From contig NZ_QLLL01000008.1 of NCBI RefSeq assembly GCF_003259335.1, forward strand, positions 186,001 through 250,000: a DNA stretch of 64,000 bases, in the 5' to 3' direction. Positions within the stretch are counted from its first letter, which is position 1; each line of letters begins with the position of its first letter. The notes beneath the pieces were generated by a model. It saw only the letters and a program-made list of their open reading frames with translations. It ran no database searches and was not told the DNA's origin. The translations under genes and the position numbers were made by a program. The DNA comes from Chitinophaga skermanii (GTDB lineage Bacteria; Bacteroidota; Bacteroidia; Chitinophagales; Chitinophagaceae). Shown here one piece after another: positions 26,724-34,189 of this stretch.

Positions 26724-27194
26724 ATGAATAAAATTTATAATATAATAGTTAGGAACGGGTATTATTTCGACACTATAATAGGGGTTTGCCAGTTCACTGA
26801 AATTAATTGTCGTTTAGTAAATTTCTCGATAAATGATTATCCATACGGTACCGTGCTAAAAATACATGCGGTAGAAGCCGAAAGCTATTATACGATTGCG
26901 ATGTTTACTACATCACCAGCGTGTCTGGCTTTTTATGCAATAGCTAAAAAGTTAAACCCAATAAGGGATTTAACAATTTCAGTAGGCATATTTGGACAAA
27001 AGGAATACCTAATATTTAAACAAGATGGTAAAACACTTACAAATTCAGAGATTGGCAATTGCTTGGATGTAAAGGCGCTCAATAATTTCATTTTTACGAC
27101 GCTTCTTTCTTTGATATTGAAGCAAAGTAATCCTTATCCTGCACATCCACTTTACAGACCTATTAAGTTAGGACGATCTTTGTGTCACTCATAA
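26724..27194 (+). CDS. Hypothetical early phage protein (156 aa)
   Basis: Beta-rich globular protein with no signal peptide and no family I recognise. Same strand as the early operon, 81 bases after the previous gene. The gap holds no obvious terminator. Confidence 0.65.
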   Translation: MNKIYNIIVRNGYYFDTIIGVCQFTEINCRLVNFSINDYPYGTVLKIHAVEAESYYTIAMFTTSPACLAFYAIAKKLNPIRDLTISVGIFGQKEYLIFKQDGKTLTNSEIGNCLDVKALNNFIFTTLLSLILKQSNPYPAHPLYRPIKLGRSLCHS

Positions 27195-27215
27195 CAGACA
27201 ACACATACCTACTAT

Positions 27216-27341
27216 ATGAAGACAATAATCATCACAGTACTAGTAATTGGCGGTACAACATTGCTTACCTTTTTGTGGATAAAGGCGCGTAAACGCAAGC
27301 GCCATTTGAACAAGTGGAAAGACTTTTTTGATAACAATTAA
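27216..27341 (+). CDS. Small membrane peptide (41 aa)
   Basis: Starts at ATG 27216 and ends at TAA 27339-27341. One transmembrane helix (TIIITVLVIGGTTLLTFLWI) followed by a very basic cytosolic tail (KARKRKRHLNKWKDFF). Lies in a 159-base gap between early genes on the same strand. Small phage membrane peptides of this build often modify host envelope or superinfection, but nothing specific is visible. Confidence 0.5.
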   Translation: MKTIIITVLVIGGTTLLTFLWIKARKRKRHLNKWKDFFDNN

Positions 27342-27352
27342 ACCTAGCTATT

Positions 27353-27538
27353 ATGCAAATGACAAAACCAGTAATTATTCGTGACTACATCGAAGATGGC
27401 GTATTATATTATGTTACCGAGGATGGGAAAATTTATGTTGCAGCTACTTTTGATCATTATTGGAATAGCAAACCAAAGTTGAAGGTCAAACGGCGTGGCT
27501 ATAAAAGTCGAAATTCTACAAAAATGACTATAGCATAG
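27353..27538 (+). CDS. Hypothetical phage protein (61 aa)
   Basis: Acidic N-terminal half (IRDYIEDGVLYYVTEDGKIYV) and basic C-terminal tail. Follows the small membrane peptide by 11 bases. Unknown family. Confidence 0.6.
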   Translation: MQMTKPVIIRDYIEDGVLYYVTEDGKIYVAATFDHYWNSKPKLKVKRRGYKSRNSTKMTIA

Positions 27539-27572
27539 AAATAACCGAGCAACCTTATTTACCAAACTAGTA

Positions 27573-27613
27573 CCAACAGCATACCACAATTATAATAGAT
27601 GGTATGCTGTTGG
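27573..27613 (+). repeat. Perfect 13-bp inverted repeat upstream of replication gene
   Basis: CCAACAGCATACC (27573-27585) and GGTATGCTGTTGG (27601-27613) with a 15-base AT-rich loop. It lies 14 bases before the DUF1376-like start and holds an unused ATG. No T-run follows, so it is not a simple terminator. Confidence 0.85.
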
Positions 27614-27627
27614 CTAATTTCTTCAAC

Positions 27628-28482
27628 ATGGCAAAAGACCCAATCTTGCCGCTCTATTACAACGATTTTCGCGGCGCAACCCTCGACTGGACAGACGAAG
27701 AGGTCGGGGCGTACATTCGTTTGCTTATCTACCAATGGGATGCAGGATTTATTCCTAATGATAAAAAACGTTTAGAGCGTATTTGCAGCAGTTTTACACA
27801 AACGTGGCCATTACTTTCAACTAAATTTAGTGACAACGATGGTAAATTACAAAACCAAAGATTGGAGATAATTCGTGATACTCGCGAAAAACATAAACAA
27901 AAGCAATCAGACAATGTAAAAAAAAGATGGAGTAAAAAAGAACCAAATGTTATACCAGAAACTTACCAAATGTTTACCAAAGAAATACCTTTAGAAAATG
28001 AAAATGAAAATGAAAATGAAAATGAAAAAGTATTTGAAATTGAAAGCAAACGCGGAGATAAGCTAACTGCAAAGAGCGAAATCGTTGGTTCAACCTATTT
28101 GGTTCCAAATATGTTGAACATTTTCACAAATTACAAGCCTAAATACCTTGTACAAAGGGATAAAGACTTCCCAGCGCTACTTAAAATTGCATCATCTATT
28201 GCATCGGCTTCCAATCTTTCGTTTCTTAATGATAACGACCGGCATTCAATTCTTGACACTTGGGAACAGCTTGTAAGTTTTATTATTACAGATTCATTCT
28301 ACAAGGATTTCTCCATTACCCAGATTGAAAAATATTTACAAGCCATTGCTAATAAACTAGGGAACTCCTCATCTCAAAACATGGGTAAAATACCTATTAA
28401 AGCCGCGGGTGTAATGGGGAATAATGTCCAAGAAGCGAATAAGGCTAAACTTTTACTCAAAAAGCTACACGAAAATGGATAA
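27628..28482 (+). CDS. DUF1376-like phage replication protein
   Basis: 284 residues from ATG 27628. The N-terminus (LPLYYNDFRGATLDWTDEEVGAYIRLLIYQWDAG) is the DUF1376/YdaU-type domain found in phage replication initiators, often beside a helicase loader. The centre has a five-fold GAAAAT hexamer (EN repeats) as a flexible acidic linker. Overlaps the next gene start by 8 bases. Confidence 0.8.
   Translation: MAKDPILPLYYNDFRGATLDWTDEEVGAYIRLLIYQWDAGFIPNDKKRLERICSSFTQTWPLLSTKFSDNDGKLQNQRLEIIRDTREKHKQKQSDNVKKRWSKKEPNVIPETYQMFTKEIPLENENENENENEKVFEIESKRGDKLTAKSEIVGSTYLVPNMLNIFTNYKPKYLVQRDKDFPALLKIASSIASASNLSFLNDNDRHSILDTWEQLVSFIITDSFYKDFSITQIEKYLQAIANKLGNSSSQNMGKIPIKAAGVMGNNVQEANKAKLLLKKLHENG
27994..28023 (+). 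repeat. GAAAAT hexamer, five copies
   Basis: Five perfect GAAAAT units followed by GAAAAA, encoding Glu-Asn repeats in the linker of the DUF1376-like protein. In-frame copy changes would only alter linker length. Confidence 0.9.
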
Positions 28483-29227
28483 TAGGGGGGTAATAAAATT
28501 TAGCGATAGAATATTAAGCAAACTAGGTATACAGGAACAAAACATAGTAAAAGCCTTAGGTAGCGAAAAACTTGGGGACTTAGATTTGTCGAATAATACA
28601 GTATTGGAGAACACACATAGCAAACTTATTGACGCTATGACAATGGCCTACTCTATAGCTGGGCAAAAAGCAGATGCAAGTCAACTGGCCATTCAATGTG
28701 GTGAACTAATCGAAAGGATACTAGAAGAAGTACCAAGGTTAACAGTAGATGAAGTGAAAATTGCGCTACGTAATGGAGTTTACGATTCTTACGGTGATTA
28801 TTTTGGGCTTAATTTAAAAACATTCATGTTTTTCATTCGAAGTTATATTCGAAGCGAAATGCGTAGTAAGGCAATTGCAGATTATAAGCATCATTTAAAT
28901 TTAATTCTTCCGAAGGAAGAAATTTCATTGGATGAGAAAAATGAAGAAAGCAACGAGCAAATGATAAGTTTTTTAAGGGAGAAATATCGTGCCGGTACTT
29001 TAGATTTTGACTTTATCCCAACCTACATAGTTGACTATTTGATTCGTGCTAATAAAATTACAGCTCCACTGGATTTAGAAAAAGCAAAGACTTATTATTA
29101 TACTAGTTATCGTGAGCCTTTTAGTATAATTAAAATTAATATTTCGGGCAAAGAACTTGAAGGAAAAATCGTTGCAATAGCAAAACAATATTTGTTGCTT
29201 GAATACATTAAGAAACTTGATCATTGA
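28475..29227 (+). CDS. Hypothetical early phage protein (250 aa)
   Basis: I use the ATG at 28475, which overlaps the end of the previous gene (coupled). Helical protein; the stretch HLNLILPKEEISLDEKNEESNEQMISFLREKY looks like a linker, and the C-terminal part has KLEYI-like helices. By position it could be a helicase loader or replication partner of the DUF1376-like protein, but no ATP motif is visible. Confidence 0.7.
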   Translation: MDNRGVIKFSDRILSKLGIQEQNIVKALGSEKLGDLDLSNNTVLENTHSKLIDAMTMAYSIAGQKADASQLAIQCGELIERILEEVPRLTVDEVKIALRNGVYDSYGDYFGLNLKTFMFFIRSYIRSEMRSKAIADYKHHLNLILPKEEISLDEKNEESNEQMISFLREKYRAGTLDFDFIPTYIVDYLIRANKITAPLDLEKAKTYYYTSYREPFSIIKINISGKELEGKIVAIAKQYLLLEYIKKLDH

Positions 29228-29286
29228 ATCAGGCAACAAGTATAACATAATTTTGGCTTAATCGTCGCTATACATAAATTTGTTAT

Positions 29287-29781
29287 ATGCTTAACATGGA
29301 AGATATTGTACCTAATTTTGATAATGATACTCTTTCTCTTCTTTTGAAGAAGGGTTATAAGTATTTTGTTCGACAACAAGTTAATAGTTCCAGTATTAAA
29401 ACGTTCCTTTTTACACCTTATACACAATGGGTATTTGCCCAACAGCATTATACATATATAGCTAGTGATCGTTACAAATATTTGTATAACGTAGATAATA
29501 GTTTTGAAATGGAAAATTTGTTAAAGGCAGCGAACAAACCAGATGGGTTCAAAATTTTATTGGGGATAATAAAAAAGGATGTAACTATATCAACCGAATT
29601 ACAACAAAAATTAATTCAATCAATACAACCAAAAATAGTTTTGCCAAGCATTGTACCTCCTAAAATTATTTCATTTGCAATTAACCTACATTTTGGAGAA
29701 ATCATTTACGAAGTTCAAACATCAGTTGGAAAAGTAAAGTTTAAATATAAAGATGGGCAATTTATTCATGTTGTTAAATAA
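29287..29781 (+). CDS. Hypothetical phage protein (164 aa)
   Basis: Start ATG 29287 or 29296. Mixed alpha-beta protein, C-terminal strand-rich segment (IISFAINLHFGEIIYEVQTSVGKVKFKYKDG). Family not recognised. Follows the previous gene by 59 bases and precedes the minor-tail-Z-like gene by 12. Confidence 0.65.
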   Translation: MLNMEDIVPNFDNDTLSLLLKKGYKYFVRQQVNSSSIKTFLFTPYTQWVFAQQHYTYIASDRYKYLYNVDNSFEMENLLKAANKPDGFKILLGIIKKDVTISTELQQKLIQSIQPKIVLPSIVPPKIISFAINLHFGEIIYEVQTSVGKVKFKYKDGQFIHVVK

Positions 29782-29793
29782 ACCATTAATTGC

Positions 29794-30468
29794 ATGCTAC
29801 ATTTAAATATCGATAATGTCTTAGCAAAACTTAATAACTTCAAAGATTCGCTAAGTGATAAAAAATTGCGTTTAGCTTTAGCTTCTACCTTGAATAAATC
29901 GGCACTGCAATTACGAACAACTGCAAAAAAAATAATAAACTCGGAGTATAAAATCACGCAATCAAGTTTGGATAAATCAATAGTCCACCATAAGGCATTT
30001 AGCAACACATTAGAAGCCTCTATTCTAGCCAATTCCGAATCATTAACTCTTAAGGACTTCTCCCCTAAGTTTACTTCACACAAAGAACAGGTACGATTAA
30101 ACAAAAATGGGAGTATTATTAGAAGAAAAAGGAAAGCTAAAAGAAAGGCTCGTCGAAATGTTTTAGGTGTTTCAGTTGAGATACATAAAGGAAAGAGAAT
30201 CTTAATATCTTATGCATTTATGATTCCTTCCAATGCTCATGTATACGCTCGTGGTTGGTATAGTCCATCTGGTGGATTTGAACAAAGAACAAAGCGTGAA
30301 CAGAAAACAGGCAGTGATCTAAAGATTACCAAGTTACTTTCAATTTCAATTTATTCAACTGTTGTAAATAAAAATACAATGGAAGTTATTAGTAAAAAAT
30401 CTCACGATGTGGTACCTAATATTTTGTTGCATGAATTAAAATACCGTTTAGCTACTCTGGAAAAATGA
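29794..30468 (+). CDS. Minor tail protein Z-like protein
   Basis: 224 residues with the pattern of prophage minor tail protein Z (lambda gpZ type): ALASTLNKSALQLRTTAKKIINSEYKITQSSLDKSI at the N-terminus, basic stretch (IRRKRKAKRKARR), FMIPSNAHVYARGW, then RTKREQKTGSDLKITKLLSISIYSTVV. In lambda Z completes the tail-head joining end. Here it is in the early block, 14 kb from the other tail genes. Confidence 0.65.
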   Translation: MLHLNIDNVLAKLNNFKDSLSDKKLRLALASTLNKSALQLRTTAKKIINSEYKITQSSLDKSIVHHKAFSNTLEASILANSESLTLKDFSPKFTSHKEQVRLNKNGSIIRRKRKAKRKARRNVLGVSVEIHKGKRILISYAFMIPSNAHVYARGWYSPSGGFEQRTKREQKTGSDLKITKLLSISIYSTVVNKNTMEVISKKSHDVVPNILLHELKYRLATLEK

Positions 30469-30529
30469 TAAAATTATGCTGCGTTGTAATAGGTTGTAAT
30501 AGAGTAAAGTAATATTAAAAAATGAACCA

Positions 30530-30598
30530 ATGAAGAAAAATCCTCTTTGGGTAAACATGTGGGAAAATATAAGGAACTCTTTTGCTAAATTAAACTAA
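30530..30598 (+). CDS. Possible micropeptide (22 aa)
   Basis: ATG 30530 to TAA 30596-30598 encodes a short aromatic-basic peptide (MKKNPLWVNMWENIRNSF). Supported only by an open frame and a possible shared motif with other short frames nearby. Confidence 0.25.
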   Translation: MKKNPLWVNMWENIRNSFAKLN

Positions 30599-30681
30599 TC
30601 GTGTTATAAATAACATTTAGTTGTTATTATGTAATCGCAATTCTCAAACACATAATACTTTATATTTTTGGTTTCATTAAA

Positions 30682-30708
30682 ACCAATGAGGGAGTATCCC
30701 TCATTGGT
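30682..30708. terminator. Strong hairpin, possible bidirectional terminator
   Basis: ACCAATGAGGGA pairs perfectly with TCCCTCATTGGT across a 3-base loop. On the minus strand it is followed by TTTT, on the plus by ATATAAG. It lies between the convergent early operon (+) and the accessory operon (-). Confidence 0.6.
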
Positions 30709-30736
30709 ATATAAGACATGGATTAACAAAAAATGG

Positions 30737-30829
30737 ATGAAAAATATTTTTAAAAAATTTGAAGAAGCCATAGGAAGAAGAATCCTCCCATGGTACATTT
30801 ACCCTATAATTAACCGTTTTCACAGCTAA
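30737..30829 (+). CDS. Possible micropeptide (30 aa)
   Basis: ATG 30737 to TAA 30827-30829, MKNIFKKFEEAIGRRI and then a hydrophobic aromatic stretch. Composition (basic-amphipathic helix) fits a small membrane-active peptide. The rest of 30469-31069 holds no gene I can support. Confidence 0.25.
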   Translation: MKNIFKKFEEAIGRRILPWYIYPIINRFHS

Positions 30830-31069
30830 TCCTCTCTAAACTCAGACGCTATATTTTACTAACCCTTTGTTTGATTTTAAAACCAATCTAATTTCAATTG
30901 ATTAAAATAGCCAATAAGGAAGAATCCTTTTTGGGTTAGTTCATGAAATTTAGACAATGACTACTTTGATTTAGCTCATGGTACTAAATTTCCCATTTTT
31001 GTGCTGTAACATTGGAAAGAAGAATCTCTCTTTATGAATTTTTGCTATGAATTATACCTTTTAGTTCCG

Positions 31070-31366
31070 TTACTTCTTATTTTTTGTATATGGACATTTA
31101 TATTTTGTAGAGAGATAATAGTATATCTTATGGTTAATCATGTTCACAAATGCAGTTTCATTTTTACGCATTACATCATACCCTCCCATTTTTCGATAAT
31201 ATAAACTATAGTCCCAGTTTAAGTACTTACAACAAAATTTTCTAAGTACGATTGGCTGCTGCTTATTATGGTTAACAGAAAGTGTACCTATATACTCATT
31301 TCCTCTCATTGTGACAGCGAGTTTATCGAATTCCTGTCCAATTTCTTCGTACGTTATCAATACCAT
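31070..31366 (-). CDS. Hypothetical protein, accessory operon gene 3 (98 aa)
   Basis: Start ATG 31366 preferred over TTG 31375. Mixed composition with a basic, tyrosine-rich C-terminus (NHKIYYYLSTKYKCPYTKNKK). No family recognised. Third gene of a minus-strand group with tight spacing, in AT-rich DNA unlike the structural genes, which suggests transferred cargo. Confidence 0.55.
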   Translation of the reverse strand: MVLITYEEIGQEFDKLAVTMRGNEYIGTLSVNHNKQQPIVLRKFCCKYLNWDYSLYYRKMGGYDVMRKNETAFVNMINHKIYYYLSTKYKCPYTKNKK

Positions 31367-31404
31367 GTTTAACAAAATTTATTATGGTCTTTGAAATTAG
31401 ATTT

Positions 31405-32019
31405 TTACAGAGTAGAAATGTTTTTAACTTGAATACTAGTTTGCCAAATTGATCCGATAGTACCGAAATAATCACCAGTGATGAAATCAAAGGTGAAATC
31501 ATCAAAAATATCAACATCAAAACCAATATTCAGGTCATGATATCTTTCCAAACGTTCATTAAAAATTTCAGATAATGGAGAAGCATGTAATAGTAGTTCA
31601 TAAAAATCAGTATAATTGCCGGCAGCATGATGTACGAAGTCTTTAGGGGTTTCAGTTATTCCTTTGTAATGCCAAACGAGATGATCTATCCGCTCTCGGA
31701 ACCTACTTATACAAACTTCTCTACAGAACTCTAAAAACATTCTAACTACTTCTTCTTCTTGTACAAATCCATATTTAAGTATTGTCGCTGACAACCTAAA
31801 TAATGAATAGAAATTTAGCATGAGCTTATTATACCATTCATGTTTACTGGACAATACTCTTACATATGATATTGTTAGTTCAAAAAAATAGTTAATAATA
31901 AGTGTAAGCTGTTGGGGATTTAGTACTCTTTGAATTTGATAATAAACGCGATCAGTTATAATCACTTCTTTCCCTACTTCTTCTAGTCTTATACTAAAAA
32001 GAAAATCTTCATTTTGCAT
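31405..32019 (-). CDS. Hypothetical protein, accessory operon gene 2 (204 aa)
   Basis: Soluble helical protein, acidic C-terminal half (YHDLNIGFDVDIFDDFTFDFITGDYF). No signal peptide, membrane helix or catalytic motif that I can name. Starts 36 bases after gene 1 of the operon. Possibly an effector of the accessory module, but this is guesswork. Confidence 0.65.
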   Translation of the reverse strand: MQNEDFLFSIRLEEVGKEVIITDRVYYQIQRVLNPQQLTLIINYFFELTISYVRVLSSKHEWYNKLMLNFYSLFRLSATILKYGFVQEEEVVRMFLEFCREVCISRFRERIDHLVWHYKGITETPKDFVHHAAGNYTDFYELLLHASPLSEIFNERLERYHDLNIGFDVDIFDDFTFDFITGDYFGTIGSIWQTSIQVKNISTL

Positions 32020-32055
32020 TTAGAAAAATTTATGCTTAAAAAAATTTTGTGCCTA

Positions 32056-32328
32056 CTAGTTTTTAAGTGAAATACTTTTGTTCCTCATTAGTCTAGCATA
32101 AACTAGTAAACGATATGTAGTTTCAATATTGACTAGTGATAATGAAAGTGAGGTTGTAGGTAGATTACTTTCAATAAATAGATTGGAAATTTCGAGAGTG
32201 GCAATAAGGAGTTTTTCTACATTATTGAGCATAATTGATAAATTATGTTCTTGGATTTCCTCGAATTTAATAGAACGCCAAGCGACATTCTCGGGATCAA
32301 CAATATTCCACTTGTTAAAGTCTGTCAT
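32056..32328 (-). CDS. Hypothetical protein, accessory operon gene 1 (90 aa)
   Basis: Small protein with a polar N-terminus (TDFNKWNIVDPENVAWRSIKFEEI) and helical remainder. First gene behind the structured leader: its ATG lies 44 bases after the seven-T tract. Family not recognised. Confidence 0.6.
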   Translation of the reverse strand: MTDFNKWNIVDPENVAWRSIKFEEIQEHNLSIMLNNVEKLLIATLEISNLFIESNLPTTSLSLSLVNIETTYRLLVYARLMRNKSISLKN

Positions 32329-32371
32329 ACGATTAGTTTGACTGGGTTAAACATGATTTTAACAAGAAAAC

Positions 32372-32514
32372 AAAAAAAGCGTGGAATCTCCTTGCCGCAG
32401 GGAACCCGTAGGAGGGGCTTGGTGACGGACAAGAAGCCCACGCTATGGCATGGGCATTCTGTTTGCCAAACGTCACCAAAATGCTAAATTGAATGTTTCC
32501 TACGTATTCCCTGC
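32372..32514 (-). ncRNA. Candidate structured leader RNA / attenuator
   Basis: In the + coordinates four nested perfect pairings form a rod: 32397-32404 with 32507-32514 (8 bp), 32407-32413 with 32498-32504 (7), 32419-32427 with 32471-32479 (9) and 32446-32450 with 32464-32468 (5). A competing fold pairs GCGTGG (32379-32384) with CCACGC (32438-32443), AAGCCC with GGGCTT and CTCCT with AGGAG; on the minus strand it ends in seven T (32372-32378), a terminator. The RNA lies just upstream of the three-gene minus operon. Strand inferred from the T tract and the operon; an RNA function is not proven, and retron, riboswitch or antitoxin-RNA roles are all open. Confidence 0.6.
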
Positions 32515-32635
32515 ATTTAGACGAAGCAAGATGCCTATAAATATTTTTACGAATCGCAAAAATAATATATGATTCTCAAAACTGATTTTAGTTTTCTTAG
32601 TTATTTCTACAAATATAGAAAAATTTTTAAAGAAC

Positions 32636-32653
32636 GGAGTAGTAAACTACTCC
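32636..32653. promoter_or_regulatory. Dyad operator between XRE gene and leader RNA
   Basis: GGAGTAGT-AA-ACTACTCC is a perfect 8-2-8 inverted repeat, 33 bases before the XRE gene and on the minus-strand side before the leader RNA. Position fits an operator for the divergent XRE regulator. Confidence 0.65.
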
Positions 32654-32686
32654 AATTTGAAACTTTCTTTTACTTCACTTTGTTAG

Positions 32687-32929
32687 ATGTTAGAATCCAA
32701 TAAGATATATAAACTCGAGTTTGGGAAAAAGCTAGAATTTTATATGGAAAAGCGGAAATTGAGTTATCAAACATTGGCGAATCAAGCTGGAGTGGAGAAG
32801 AAAACTATATATAATATATTAAAAGGAGTGCATGAACCCAAGCTAAGCACTATAATTAGACTATGTTTTGTCTTAGAAATTACCCCCAACGATTTAATTA
32901 GTATCCCTGATGAATTGAGTTATGAATAA
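32687..32929 (+). CDS. XRE-family HTH regulator (80 aa)
   Basis: Single XRE domain (KLEFYMEKRKLSYQTLANQAGVEKKTIYNILKGVHEPKLSTIIRLCFVLEITPNDLI). Divergent from the leader RNA and three-gene operon, with a dyad in between. Likely controls this module and itself. Confidence 0.9.
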   Translation: MLESNKIYKLEFGKKLEFYMEKRKLSYQTLANQAGVEKKTIYNILKGVHEPKLSTIIRLCFVLEITPNDLISIPDELSYE

Positions 32930-33050
32930 CAATAACCTAAGCCATTTACATTATGTTATTAAATTCAGTATGTTTTAATGGTTATAATAACTATTTATAC
33001 CACTGTTAATGAAATTATTTGTAGTTTAATAAAAAACAGCTAATTTCGCT

Positions 33051-33068
33051 AGTACGTTTAAACGTACT
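33051..33068. repeat. 18-bp perfect palindrome
   Basis: AGTACGTTTAAACGTACT in the 300-base gap between the XRE gene and a small minus-strand gene. Could be an operator; its half GTACGTTTAAA recurs near 41052. The rest of 32930-33160 shows nothing else. Confidence 0.7.
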
Positions 33069-33167
33069 TTCTCAGCATTAAGCATAATAGCGAGAAGTAA
33101 TCGAGTAATTAATTATCCACTCACAGTGTTAGACGGAATGAAGTTCTATTAATATATTGCTTTAAGC

Positions 33168-33200
33168 AAAAAGATAGCCGCTACATGATATATAGCGGCT
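33168..33200 (-). terminator. Terminator (minus strand)
   Basis: AGCCGCTA (33176-33183) pairs with TAGCGGCT (33193-33200); on the minus strand TCTTTTT follows. It lies 31 bases past the stop of the small cysteine-rich gene. Confidence 0.7.
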
Positions 33201-33230
33201 TTAGATAGTCAAAAAATCTTGGTAAACGCA

Positions 33231-33437
33231 TTAAAGGAGGTGCAAGGCTCCTTTAATTGCAGCTTGAAATATGAAGTTAAACAACATATTGGCAGCTTGT
33301 TTACCAAGTAATAATAAAATCGATTGTTTTTTGTGGACACAGCCACAGTTACAATGATTTTTTTTTGCCTCTGTTTCAGTAACAGAAGCATGGTGGCCTT
33401 TTTTCCGAGGCTTTCGGCTATGGGTCTTTTTAACCAT
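33231..33437 (-). CDS. Small basic protein with CxCxC motif and hydrophobic tail (68 aa)
   Basis: N-terminal 25 residues strongly basic (KKTHSRKPRKKGHHAS), then HCNCGCVHKK (three closely spaced Cys), then a hydrophobic stretch (ILLLLGKQAANMLFNFIF). It has its own downstream terminator, which supports a real gene. It could be a membrane peptide, a bacteriocin-like peptide or a metal-binding protein; I cannot decide. Confidence 0.5.
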   Translation of the reverse strand: MVKKTHSRKPRKKGHHASVTETEAKKNHCNCGCVHKKQSILLLLGKQAANMLFNFIFQAAIKGALHLL

Positions 33438-33466
33438 CTTTTGAGTTTTATGTACCCTTTAGAATT

Positions 33467-33508
33467 ACTGGTAAGTAAGCGGGTACGTTACTCATTACCA
33501 GTTTTTTA
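33467..33508 (+). terminator. Hairpin with T run (+)
   Basis: ACTGGTAA (33467-33474) pairs with TTACCAGT (33495-33502), inner GTAA with TTAC, followed by TTTTT. On the + strand it could end the XRE transcript; it also lies upstream of the small minus-strand gene. The remaining 33508-34100 is AT-rich with no gene I can support. Confidence 0.5.
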
Positions 33509-34123
33509 TTATCTGCATAAAATGAAAATTTTTACTATACCCCTTTTCACAGGAGCAGTATTTAAAAATATTTAACGTGTGTTTCAAAGATAATTGAAAT
33601 ACTACCCCGAAAAAATTTACATCCCCATTTATTTTGTTGAAGTAATGAAAATATTCGATTTTTTCGACAAAATCTACCTTCCATTTCATATAGTAAAAAG
33701 TACGCAATCTACTATGTATCAGCTTTTTATATTATAGAATTAAGTTGTTAACCATGTTAATAATTTTAATAAAAAATAATTATCTGCTCCTTAATCTTTT
33801 TAAAATTCTTAGAAAGCTCACCGCCTAACTTTTAAATATTCTTAATGATCTAATTTTGTTGCTAAAAAATTGCATCAAAAAAATACTTAATTGCTTTAAT
33901 ATCCAACTAGTTACAAGTATTTATCTTTGCTGAAATTAGTTTGATTTTAATTTTCAACTTTATACATAATATTGAATTTTTTGTATAAAATGTAAATCTA
34001 TCGTATTGAACTCCGGTTCTAATTTATAGTCCCGCAGGTATATTCAAATTTCAGAACAGATGTTAAAGAGAATATTAATTAAGTCCCCCCCTATGAGCAA
34101 GGTTCTCCCAATAGTACCCCCTT

Positions 34124-34143
34124 TGCGGGTGGGCACAGCCGCA
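34124..34143 (+). other. GC-rich leader before the packaging operon
   Basis: TGCGG (34124-34128) pairs with CCGCA (34139-34143) in a stretch much richer in GC than the 500 AT-rich bases before it. It lies just upstream of the late operon. May be part of a late promoter or leader; no promoter match is clear. Confidence 0.3.
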
Positions 34144-34189
34144 GAAAACCGCTAGCGTAAGAATTTTTTTGAAGTTGACAACCTAACTA

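Noticed and set aside
30604-30798. Open frame of 64 aa on -
   Set aside because: It runs through the perfect 12-bp hairpin and shows no protein pattern.
32245-32487. Open frame of 80 aa on + over the structured RNA
   Set aside because: It crosses the folded RNA stems, has no protein-like pattern and opposes the operon; the pairing explains the sequence better.
32372-32514. Type III toxin-antitoxin ToxI-like array
   Set aside because: The RNA is not made of tandem repeats and the following genes do not resemble ToxN.
31070-32653. Retron or DGR reading of the RNA operon
   Set aside because: No reverse transcriptase motif (YxDD) in any neighbouring gene and no template/variable repeat pair.
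33324-33575. Open frame of 83 aa on +
   Set aside because: Overlaps the minus-strand 68 aa gene on the opposite strand and looks like its shadow; hydrophobic by chance.
33495-33707. Open frame of 70 aa on -
   Set aside because: AT-rich chance frame with no start context and no pattern; runs into a hairpin with T run.
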